From positions 1 to 24,860 of the forward strand of contig RGBZ01000004.1 of NCBI GenBank assembly GCA_009919365.1: a stretch of DNA of 24,860 nt, written 5' to 3'. This document shows positions 6,932 to 13,606 of the stretch, piece after piece (within the stretch, counting starts at the first letter, position 1; every line of letters starts with the position of its first letter). The notes beneath the pieces were generated by a model. The model did no database searches. It was not told the DNA's origin and saw only the letters and a program-made list of their open reading frames with translations. This DNA comes from a bacterium. Its GTDB lineage: Bacteria > Chloroflexota > Limnocylindria > Limnocylindrales > Limnocylindraceae. A program made the translations under genes and the position numbers.

Positions 6932-8082
6932 GCTGGCACCGCCGTGCGCACGCGCTCTAACACAGAGCGCACAACCCCTGCGGCGTGACGTGCCTCCTCC
7001 ACTGTTGATGTGCGTCCAAAGGTGAGACGGAGGCCGCCACGGGACTCCGCCTCGCTGTGCCCCATGGCCCGGAGTGCCTCCGATGGCTCGCGTGATCCGC
7101 TAATGCACGCGGAGCCTGTTGAGGCGGCGATTCCTGCATGGTCCAGCGCCGCCACGAGGTCATCCCCGAGCGCCCAGTCGGCGGCATATGAACGGTGTCC
7201 AACGAGGCGAGCCTCGCTCGTGAATGGCGCGCCAGTTGGCACCAGTCCGAGGGAAGTGAGTGAGCCGAGGGCATCGTCGAACGCGTCGGTGAGCGCGGCG
7301 AGGTGCTGGCGTGTTTGTGCAGCTTGGAGGCGGTGCGCGCGATACGCGGCGGCGAATCCAGCGGCAAGCACAACTGCCTCTGTGCCGCCGCGACGGCCGC
7401 GCTCCTGACCGCCACCAACGATGAGTGGTCGCACTTTGGTATTGGGTGCGCTGATCAGCGCGGCGATGCCGAATGGTCCACCGACCTTGGCGGAGCCGAC
7501 AACAAGGTGTGCCGCTCCGGTCTCCTGGAGGTCGAGTGTGCGGTGATAGGCGGCCTGCACCGCATCGACCACAAGTGCGCCGCCGCCGGATGTGCGCCAC
7601 GCGGTGGCGAACGTCGCCCACGGCTGGATCGTGCCGACCTCGCCCGAGGCGAGTGCGAAGAGCCCTACGGCTCCAGGGTGATCAGTGCGAAGCGCTGCAA
7701 CCTGCATCACACCCTGTGGGTCGAGGCCGAGCAGCTCGACGGTGCCGCCCGCGGCGGCGTGCTGCGCCGCCAGGGCACGAGCGCCACGGTGCTCCCCCGC
7801 CGTCGTGACAAGCGAAACAGTTGGCGACAAGGCGGAGTGCAGGCCGAGGGCGAGCGCCTCAGAAGCAGTCGCGGTGAAGGTGATCTGACGTGGCTCGGCG
7901 CTGAAATCTTCGGCGAGGCTAGCGCGCGCATCATCAAGGATCGCTCGTGCCCGTCGGGCTTCGGTATGGCCGCCGTTAGGATTGCCGATCCCAGCGCGCT
8001 GGAGCTCAGCCATCAAGTCGACGACCTCTGGGAGCGTCGGCGATCCGGCCGCATGATCTAGGAAGAGTCGGGTTGGCGTCAT
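6928..8082 (-). CDS. NifS/IscS-like cysteine desulfurase with altered cofactor pocket
   Basis: Cysteine desulfurases use pyridoxal phosphate to move sulfur from cysteine onto an active-site cysteine. From the ATG at 8082 the protein has 384 residues and begins MTPTRLFLDHAAGSPTLPEV, matching the family N-terminus; an upstream start at 8133 would overlap the typA C-terminus and adds a non-conserved tail. Recognisable features are GNPNGGH, Glu97-His98 (AGEHRG), Asp173 (VVDAVQAA), the likely Schiff-base Lys199 (GSAKVGGPFG), GRRGGTEAVV, and the catalytic loop Cys326 (STGSACISGS). Several hallmarks differ: the usual SGGTEANN is TATASEAL, NNE is SGE, and the His before the lysine is missing. Placement right before mnmA suggests that it supplies sulfur for tRNA thiolation. 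No iscU-type scaffold is adjacent. Confidence 0.85.
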   Translation of the reverse strand: MTPTRLFLDHAAGSPTLPEVVDLMAELQRAGIGNPNGGHTEARRARAILDDARASLAEDFSAEPRQITFTATASEALALGLHSALSPTVSLVTTAGEHRGARALAAQHAAAGGTVELLGLDPQGVMQVAALRTDHPGAVGLFALASGEVGTIQPWATFATAWRTSGGGALVVDAVQAAYHRTLDLQETGAAHLVVGSAKVGGPFGIAALISAPNTKVRPLIVGGGQERGRRGGTEAVVLAAGFAAAYRAHRLQAAQTRQHLAALTDAFDDALGSLTSLGLVPTGAPFTSEARLVGHRSYAADWALGDDLVAALDHAGIAASTGSACISGSREPSEALRAMGHSEAESRGGLRLTFGRTSTVEEARHAAGVVRSVLERVRTAVPA

Positions 8083-8092
8083 CGGACGAAGG

Positions 8093-8506
8093 CTACTGGG
8101 ACTCCCGCATCTCGGCGCGGCGGCCCGCATCACGGCGTCGGTCGTTCTCGTTGAGCAGGCGCTTGCGCAGGCGCAACGCTGAAGGGGTCACCTCAATGAG
8201 CTCGTCTGGACCGATGAACTCAAGGGCGTTCTCGAGCGCCATACGGCGCGGCGGGGTCAAGCGAATCGCCTCGTCGTGTGAGTGGGTGCGCATGTTGGTG
8301 AGCTTCTTCTCACGGACGGCGTTCACATCCATATCGCCAGGCTTGGCGCTCTCGCCAATGATCTGCCCCTCATAGGTCTGCTCGCCCTCGTTCACGAAGA
8401 GCTCTCCGCGCTCCTGAATCCCGTAGAGCGCGTAGCCTGTGGTGACGCCGGTTCGGTCAGAGATAAGGCAACCGTTGGTGCGGTGCGGAATTTCACCAAC
8501 TCGGTC
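8093..8506 (-). pseudogene. typA: TypA/BipA C-terminal domain in a different frame from the rest of the gene
   Basis: This frame reads DRVGEIPHRTNG, CLISDRTGVTTGYALYGIQ, ERGELFVNEGEQTYEGQ and later KKLTNMR, IRLTPPRRMALENALEFI and DELIEVTPSALRLRKRLL, which is the full C-terminal domain of TypA up to its usual end. It lies directly downstream of 8392-9903 on the minus strand but one frame away, with an apparent loss of conserved residues at the join. It has no credible start or ribosome binding site near its beginning, so it is unlikely to be a separate gene. The TAG stop at 8093 leaves ten bases to the desulfurase ATG. Confidence 0.85.
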
Positions 8507-9903
8507 AGGATGCGTCCGCGGACGCCGATCAGGCCGCGCGTTGGAATCAGGAAGTCGACACGAGCGCGACCATCTGCGCCGTGCTGGATGTTCTCCATTC
8601 GCGCCCGACGCTCAGCCATGATGCCAGTGATCACGCCGACGAAGTCAACCGGCACGTCGATCGTAAGCTGTTCAAATGGCTCCTCGATGCCGTTCTCCGT
8701 TCGATGGATAAGCACCTCAGGCCGAGAGACCTCGAGCTCGAAGCCTTCGCGACGCATCTGCTCCACAAGGATTGCGAGTTGAAGCTCGCCGCGGCCGCGC
8801 ACCTGGAAGGCTTCGCCTGAGTCGGTTGGGCTCACTTCAATTGCAGGATTGCCAAGCACCTCTTTTTCAAGTCGTGCCTTGAGCTGCCGCGACGTGAGGA
8901 ACTTCCCATCTTTGCCACCGATCGGGCTGGTGTTGACGCCGAAGGTCATTTGCAACGTTGGCGGATCAACATGGAGTCGCTCCAGTGGGCGCGGATCGGC
9001 AGGATCGGTGATCGTTTCGCCGATCTCGACATCGGCGAGTCCCGCAATGCCGACAATTTCGCCAGGGCCGGCTTCTGGAACCTCCACGCGCTCAATCCCC
9101 TGTGGCAGGGTAAGGCTGGTAACGGTACCCGTCACGGCACTCTCATCGCGAATGATGGTGATCTTTGCCCCCTTACGAACAACGCCGTTGCGAATGCGCC
9201 CAACAGCGATGCGGCCCACAAAGTCGTTCGCTGCAAGGTTGGTGATCAGCACCTGCAGAGAGTGACCAGGCTCATGCATCGGTGCTGGTGCAGTCTCAAG
9301 CACGCAGTCCAGCAGTGGGATCAGGTCGGTGCCAGGCTTCTCCATGTCGCGCGTGGCGGTGCCGGCGCGCGCATTTGTGTAGACGATGGGGAAGTCGATC
9401 TGCTGCTCATTCGCACCGAGGTCGAGGAAGAGCTCGTAAACCTCGTCGATCACCTCCTTGATGCGCGCGTCTGGGCGGTCGATCTTGTTGATGACGAGGA
9501 TCACGGGGAGTGATCGCGCCAGCGCCTTTGAGAGGACGTAGCGCGTCTGCGGGAGTGGACCCTCGGAGGCGTCCACCAAGAGGAGCACCGCGTCCACCGC
9601 GAGGAGGCTTCGTTCTACCTCGCCGCCGAAATCGGCGTGCCCTGGGGTGTCAACGATAACGACGCGGACCCCCTTGAAGTCGATGGCGGTCTCCTTGGCG
9701 AGGATCGTGATCCCCTTCTCCCGTTCAAGGTCGCCGCTGTCCATGACGCGCTCAACAAGCTCTTCGTTAGCTCGGAATGCGCCGTTCTGGCGGAGGAGAC
9801 TGTCGACCAGTGTTGTTTTGCCATGGTCAACGTGCGCGACGATACCGACCGTGCGGATGCCGGTTTGCGCGACGAGACCTGCGGGTGGATTTGCTGTGGT
9901 CAT
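8392..9903 (-). CDS. typA: TypA/BipA ribosome-associated GTPase, frameshifted before its C-terminal domain
   Basis: TypA (BipA) is a translational GTPase related to EF-G that binds 70S ribosomes and helps 50S assembly and growth under stress. From the ATG at 9903 the frame has the G1 motif AHVDHGKTT, the switch regions (EREKGITILAKET, DTPGHADFGGEVE), G4 NKID and the beta-barrel and alpha/beta domains through RGRGELQLAIL and LIGVRGRILTE. At about 8508-8500 it leaves the family sequence and reads 38 unrelated residues to a TGA at 8392. Homology resumes in another frame (8506-8093). About 13-17 conserved residues seem lost, so this is a deletion whose length is not a multiple of three. The open frame extends upstream to 10320, but that part overlaps the divergent gene and is not conserved. 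Function is doubtful if the lesion is real. Confidence 0.88.
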   Translation of the reverse strand: MTTANPPAGLVAQTGIRTVGIVAHVDHGKTTLVDSLLRQNGAFRANEELVERVMDSGDLEREKGITILAKETAIDFKGVRVVIVDTPGHADFGGEVERSLLAVDAVLLLVDASEGPLPQTRYVLSKALARSLPVILVINKIDRPDARIKEVIDEVYELFLDLGANEQQIDFPIVYTNARAGTATRDMEKPGTDLIPLLDCVLETAPAPMHEPGHSLQVLITNLAANDFVGRIAVGRIRNGVVRKGAKITIIRDESAVTGTVTSLTLPQGIERVEVPEAGPGEIVGIAGLADVEIGETITDPADPRPLERLHVDPPTLQMTFGVNTSPIGGKDGKFLTSRQLKARLEKEVLGNPAIEVSPTDSGEAFQVRGRGELQLAILVEQMRREGFELEVSRPEVLIHRTENGIEEPFEQLTIDVPVDFVGVITGIMAERRARMENIQHGADGRARVDFLIPTRGLIGVRGRILTELVKFRTAPTVALSLTEPASPQATRSTGFRSAESSS

Positions 9904-9909
9904 CGGCAG

Positions 9910-9915
9910 ATTCTC
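9910..9915 (-). promoter_or_regulatory. Possible -10 element (GAGAAT, with TGC before it) for typA
   Basis: On the minus strand GAGAAT lies six bases before the typA ATG and is preceded by TGC, as in extended -10 promoters. It matches four of six consensus bases. It would again give a leaderless mRNA. The motif is weak and the call rests mainly on its position in a divergent gap with no room for much else. Confidence 0.25.
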
Positions 9916-9933
9916 GCACGCTTCGCCGACCCG

Positions 9934-9939
9934 TATACT
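9934..9939 (+). promoter_or_regulatory. Candidate -10 element (TATACT) of a leaderless transcript
   Basis: TATACT, five of six matches to TATAAT, lies seven bases before the ATG at 9947. The normal distance from -10 to transcript start puts the first base of the mRNA at or next to the ATG. No Shine-Dalgarno sequence fits between. A -35 hexamer is not obvious. The site sits in the 43-base region shared with the divergent typA gene. Confidence 0.5.
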
Positions 9940-9946
9940 TCTGGGC

Positions 9947-10477
9947 ATGACCGTCGCTGCGCACATCATCATTTCAGGCACCCCAACGACCCCTGGGGAC
10001 GCCCGCCCAGAGCTCTCGCGACTGGTCGAAGCCGCCTGGTCTGGCGGTGCACATCCGATCCTTATCTCAGGTCTCTCCTCGGGCGAAGTTGCCCCAACCT
10101 TGAGCCGCTCCACCCCCTCGGCCCAGTTCGCCGCTGTGGCAGCTGCCGCACTCGGTGAGGTCGCTGGGACGACGGCGGTCATCACGCTCCCCGTAAGCCA
10201 CGCGGGAGTTGACCCCGAAACGATTACGGCGCTCATTGCAGGGCATGGCCGACAGAGTGAGCAGGTGCTGGTTGCCTCACGAAACGGCGAGGCCGGCCCG
10301 ATTCGCCTGACACCAATCAATCATGCCAATGCACCGGAAGTGCAGCTGGAGTGCGGCGATGAGGGTGCGATTAGCCCCTCTGACGGTCGTGCATCACTCG
10401 CCTACGAGGCGCCACCGGCCGATACCAGCGTGGTTGATCCGTGGGAGCAGCGTGGCTCCCAGGCTGAGGATCGCTAG
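9947..10477 (+). CDS. Degenerate MobA/MocA-type nucleotidyltransferase-like protein
   Basis: This is the only plus-strand gene. From the ATG at 9947 it encodes 176 residues. The N-terminus (AAHIIISGTPTT) lies where MobA/MocA enzymes have the nucleotide-binding LAAGxSxRMG loop, but neither the Gly-rich loop nor the RMG is kept. The middle contains VITLPVSHAGVDPETITALI, which resembles the MocA stretch with a metal-binding Asp before HPGV; here that Asp is Ser. A later AGPIRLTP matches the GHPVLF region loosely. The end has DTSVVDPWE, comparable to a DIDTPED tail. I infer a related fold that has probably lost nucleotide chemistry; an unrelated small domain is possible. It appears leaderless (TATACT seven bases upstream). 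Its TAG stop shares CTAG with the convergent aspS stop. Confidence 0.7.
   Translation: MTVAAHIIISGTPTTPGDARPELSRLVEAAWSGGAHPILISGLSSGEVAPTLSRSTPSAQFAAVAAAALGEVAGTTAVITLPVSHAGVDPETITALIAGHGRQSEQVLVASRNGEAGPIRLTPINHANAPEVQLECGDEGAISPSDGRASLAYEAPPADTSVVDPWEQRGSQAEDR
10442..10461. terminator. Perfect 7-bp hairpin at the convergent gene end
   Basis: TGGGAGC, six loop bases and GCTCCCA form a perfect stem. It lies within the last codons of the plus-strand gene and 12 bases beyond the aspS stop on the minus strand. There is no T-run on either side, so it does not fit a classical intrinsic terminator. It may slow polymerase or protect the 3' end of the long aspS-terminated transcript. It could also be chance in coding sequence. 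Confidence 0.35.
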
Positions 10478-12330
10478 CTCTTAGCCGGGCGCACCGAGAG
10501 GCCGAGTTCGGCCCACTGCTTCGCATCCGGCTCCGATGGTGCCTCGAGCATCAGGTCGCTCCCCGACTGCGTCTTCGGGAAGGCCATCACTTCGCGAATG
10601 TTGATCTGACCGGCGAGGAGCGCAGCCCAGCGCTCAACGCCGATAGCGATGCCGCCGTGTGGTGGCGCGCCGTATTCAAATGCGTCGAGCAGGGCACCAA
10701 ACTTCGCCCGCGCATCTTCGAGTGAATGGCCCATCAGAGCAAATGAGCGCTCTAGGAGCGCCCGATCGTGGATACGAATCGATCCGCCGCCAAGTTCCCA
10801 GCCATTCAGCACAATGTCGTACTGCTGGGCGAGCGCTCCCGACGCTGGATCGCCCTCGCTGCGCTTGGCAAGGTCACCCGACGTTGTAGCGAGCAGGTTG
10901 AGGTGCTCAGGAACCGGTGCGGAGAATGGATTGTGCGTTGCATCCCATCGCCCCGACTCCGACTCCCACTGATACATCGGGAAGCGGTGCACCCAGCAGA
11001 AGGCGAGCACATCCGGATCGGCGAGCCCGAGCTCAAGCGCAACCTCAACGCGCAGGCGACCGAGTACTTCGGCCGAGAGGATACGCTTCCCAGCGACGAT
11101 TAACAGAAGATCGCCGTCGGCATGCGTGGTTGTGCCTCCCGTTGCTGACCAGAGCGCGGCGGTCGCCTCTGGCGAAAGGAACTTCGCGATCGGCGAGCGG
11201 ATTTCGCCATCCGGCTGCAGCGCGATCCACACCAGCCCATTCGCGCCGTAGCGCTTGGCGCGCTCGGTCAGGTCGTCGACATCAGAGCGAGTGATCCCAC
11301 CGCGACCAGCGACGCGAATGGCGCGGATACGCCCACCGCTAGCGCGTGTCTCGTCAAACACCTTGAACCCGGTGCTCTCTGAGAGCGCCGTGCCAAGGTC
11401 GATCAACTCCATTGCGAAGCGAATGTCGGGCTTGTCGGAGCCGTAGCGCTCCATCGCCTCGTCGTAGGTAAACGTTGGGAGCGGCAGTTGCTGAATTGGG
11501 CGATCGGGTCGGATGCGCTTCGTCACCTCAATCACCATCGCTTCGACGTAGGCACGCACGCTCGCCTCGTCCACAAAGCTCATCTCAATGTCGAGCTGCG
11601 TGAACTCGGGCTGACGGTCGCCGCGGAGGTCCTCATCACGGAAGCAGCGGGCGATCTGGAAGTAGCGGTCGAAGCCCGCGACCATCAGGAGCTGCTTCAT
11701 CTGCTGCGGCGACTGTGGCAGCGCGTAGACACTCCCCTGCTGTAGCCGTGACGGCACGATGAAGTCGCGAGCTCCCTCAGGGGTCGACTTGATCAGGATC
11801 GGTGTCTCCACCTCAACAAAGCCGTGCTCGTGGTGCACTTCGCGAATCGCCTGCACCATGGCACTGCGCAGAAGGATCCGGTCACGCAGCGGTTCGCGGC
11901 GCAGGTCAAGATAGCGGTACTTCAGCCGCAGGCTCTCGTCGACGGGAGCGTCGGTGTCATTGATATAGAAGGGTGGCGTCTTGGCCTGCGAGAGCACGGT
12001 GACGCTCTCGCCCGCAACCTCAATCCCGCCAGTGGCGAGCTTCTCGTTCTCGGTGCCTGCGCGTCGCGCTGCAACGGTGCCCTCAACGGCGATCACCCAC
12101 TCGCTGCGTGCGTCGGTGAGGGCGGCGTGGGCATCGGGAGCGACGGCCGCATCGACGACCACCTGCACGATGCCGTAGCGGTCACGAAGATCGATGAAGA
12201 CGAGGCTGCCGTGATCGCGTCGGCGGTGGATCCAACCGGCGAGCCGCACGCGCCGACCGACGTCACTCGCGCGCAGTGCGCCACAGACGTCGCTCCGAAG
12301 GCCCGTCGTCAGTTTTGCGGCGTCGGACAT
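10474..12330 (-). CDS. aspS: Aspartyl-tRNA synthetase, bacterial type, possibly non-discriminating
   Basis: AspRS charges tRNA-Asp, and in organisms lacking AsnRS also tRNA-Asn. The protein has the N-terminal OB fold (LAGWIHRRRDHGSLVFI), class II motif 2 (FRDEDLRGDRQPEFTQ), the bacterial GAD insertion (about 290-420) and motif 3 (GIAIGVERWAALL). The residue after RRRD is His40, as in the P. aeruginosa enzyme that also charges tRNA-Asn, whereas E. coli has Leu there; this suggests relaxed specificity but does not prove it. I choose the ATG at 12330, one base after the hisS stop, over an in-frame GTG at 12342 that overlaps hisS by 11 bases. It is the last gene of the right-hand string, and its stop is interleaved with that of the convergent gene. 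Confidence 0.95.
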   Translation of the reverse strand: MSDAAKLTTGLRSDVCGALRASDVGRRVRLAGWIHRRRDHGSLVFIDLRDRYGIVQVVVDAAVAPDAHAALTDARSEWVIAVEGTVAARRAGTENEKLATGGIEVAGESVTVLSQAKTPPFYINDTDAPVDESLRLKYRYLDLRREPLRDRILLRSAMVQAIREVHHEHGFVEVETPILIKSTPEGARDFIVPSRLQQGSVYALPQSPQQMKQLLMVAGFDRYFQIARCFRDEDLRGDRQPEFTQLDIEMSFVDEASVRAYVEAMVIEVTKRIRPDRPIQQLPLPTFTYDEAMERYGSDKPDIRFAMELIDLGTALSESTGFKVFDETRASGGRIRAIRVAGRGGITRSDVDDLTERAKRYGANGLVWIALQPDGEIRSPIAKFLSPEATAALWSATGGTTTHADGDLLLIVAGKRILSAEVLGRLRVEVALELGLADPDVLAFCWVHRFPMYQWESESGRWDATHNPFSAPVPEHLNLLATTSGDLAKRSEGDPASGALAQQYDIVLNGWELGGGSIRIHDRALLERSFALMGHSLEDARAKFGALLDAFEYGAPPHGGIAIGVERWAALLAGQINIREVMAFPKTQSGSDLMLEAPSEPDAKQWAELGLSVRPAKS

Positions 12331-12331
12331 C

Positions 12332-13606
12332 CTACCCCTCACTCTGCACTAGCCGAAGTGCTGCGGCGATCACGCCGCCACGCTCCGCTGGCTCCGCCTG
12401 GCTCGCCTTGACGAGATCTCGCAAGGTGAGGCGCCCATCTGGCTCGACGATGATGACCGCCAACGCGCCATCGCGCACGGCACCCTCAAGCTGCTTCCCA
12501 ATCTTGCGAGTGCTGACGTCGGCCCGCGCGCTCGCCCCCGCGGCTCGCAGCTGGCTCGCGATCGCCACACGATCGGCTACCGATTCAGGCTCAATGCCTG
12601 CAACAACAATCGCGGGGCCGCGGGTGTCTGCGCGTAGGAGTCCGCGCGCCTCGAGGGCAAGCACCACACGGTCGATACCGATGGCGAAACCGATCGCAGG
12701 CGTTGGCGTGCCGCCGAGCAGCTCAACGAGGCCGTCGTAGCGACCCCCGCCACCCAGCGCCCCCTGCTGACCCTGATCGCCGGGGAGGAGGTATTCCCAT
12801 GCGGTGCGGGTGTAGTAGTCAAGGCCGCGTACAAGGCGCGGCGCGGCCTGAGCGGTGACGCCGATCGTTGCCAGCCCGACGGTGACCGCGGCGTGATGCG
12901 CTGCGCAATCAGCGCAGAGGTGATCCGTAATGAGCGGTGCGCTCGCGGCGCGCGTGACCGCTGTAGGCTCTTTCGAATCGAGTAGGCGGAGCGGGTTGGT
13001 GGCGAGTCGTGACTGGTCGACCTCGCTCAACTCGTGCGCCATCGGCGCAAAGTGCGTGCGCAACGTCTCCACGTATGCAGGCCGGCAGGTTGCGCAGCCG
13101 ACTGAGTTCAAGTGCACCTGCACGTCCGTGAGGCCAAGTTCGCGCAGATAGGCGGCGCCCAACTCAATCACCTCAAGGTCAATTCCGGGTCCACTGTCAC
13201 CGATCGCCTCGACATCAAACTGCGTGAACTGGCGATAGCGCCCCTTCTGTGGGCGGTCGTAGCGGAAGAGCTGAGCGACCGTCGCAAGGCGTACAGGCTG
13301 CGGCTGCGAGCGCATGCCGTGTTGGATATAGGCCCGAACGGCGCCGGCGGTAGCCTCGGGCCGAAGCGCCAACGTGACGGAATCATCACCGCGCGGCTCT
13401 AGCCGGTAGAGCTCCTTTGCGACAATGTCAGAGGTGCCACCGACGGCGCGTTCAAAGAGTGCGCTCTCTTCGGCGATCGGAAGCTCAATGCGCCCATACC
13501 CAGCGGCATCAGCCACAGCCCAGGCGCGATCTGTTACCCAACCGTGGGCTGACGCGAGTGGTTCGACCAGGTCGCGCAGACCGCGAGGAGACTGGAAGGT
13601 GTTCAC
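12332..13606 (-). CDS. hisS: Histidyl-tRNA synthetase
   Basis: HisRS charges tRNA-His. The 424-residue protein has class II motif 1 (SPRGLRDLVEP and the LPIAEESALFERAVG region), motif 2 (QLFRYDRPQKGRYRQFTQFD), the histidine-specific HisA motif (RGLDYYTRTAWEY), motif 3 (AIGFAIGIDRVVLAL) and the C-terminal anticodon-binding domain (about 325-424). A CATC pair and a CADC pair occupy the insertion domain, where many HisRS proteins have similar cysteines. The start is GTG at 13606, which overlaps the relA stop (GTGA). The hisS-aspS order, following a Rel gene, is common in bacteria and puts two synthetases downstream of the enzyme that senses uncharged tRNA. Confidence 0.96.
   Translation of the reverse strand: MNTFQSPRGLRDLVEPLASAHGWVTDRAWAVADAAGYGRIELPIAEESALFERAVGGTSDIVAKELYRLEPRGDDSVTLALRPEATAGAVRAYIQHGMRSQPQPVRLATVAQLFRYDRPQKGRYRQFTQFDVEAIGDSGPGIDLEVIELGAAYLRELGLTDVQVHLNSVGCATCRPAYVETLRTHFAPMAHELSEVDQSRLATNPLRLLDSKEPTAVTRAASAPLITDHLCADCAAHHAAVTVGLATIGVTAQAAPRLVRGLDYYTRTAWEYLLPGDQGQQGALGGGGRYDGLVELLGGTPTPAIGFAIGIDRVVLALEARGLLRADTRGPAIVVAGIEPESVADRVAIASQLRAAGASARADVSTRKIGKQLEGAVRDGALAVIIVEPDGRLTLRDLVKASQAEPAERGGVIAAALRLVQSEG

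Noticed and set aside
7303..8061. Plus-strand open frame of 252 codons opposite the cysteine desulfurase
   Set aside because: It is antisense to a gene with clear catalytic motifs, has no recognisable domain and reflects the lack of stops in GC-rich DNA.
8093..8395. A separate 100-residue gene with TypA-like sequence
   Set aside because: It is the C-terminal domain of TypA. The same frame is open and homologous upstream to about 8506, and the Met is internal, so it is a frameshifted part of typA.
9904..10320. A longer typA start giving a 642-residue protein
   Set aside because: The added N-terminus is not conserved and lies antisense to the plus-strand gene; the family start pattern begins at the ATG at 9903.
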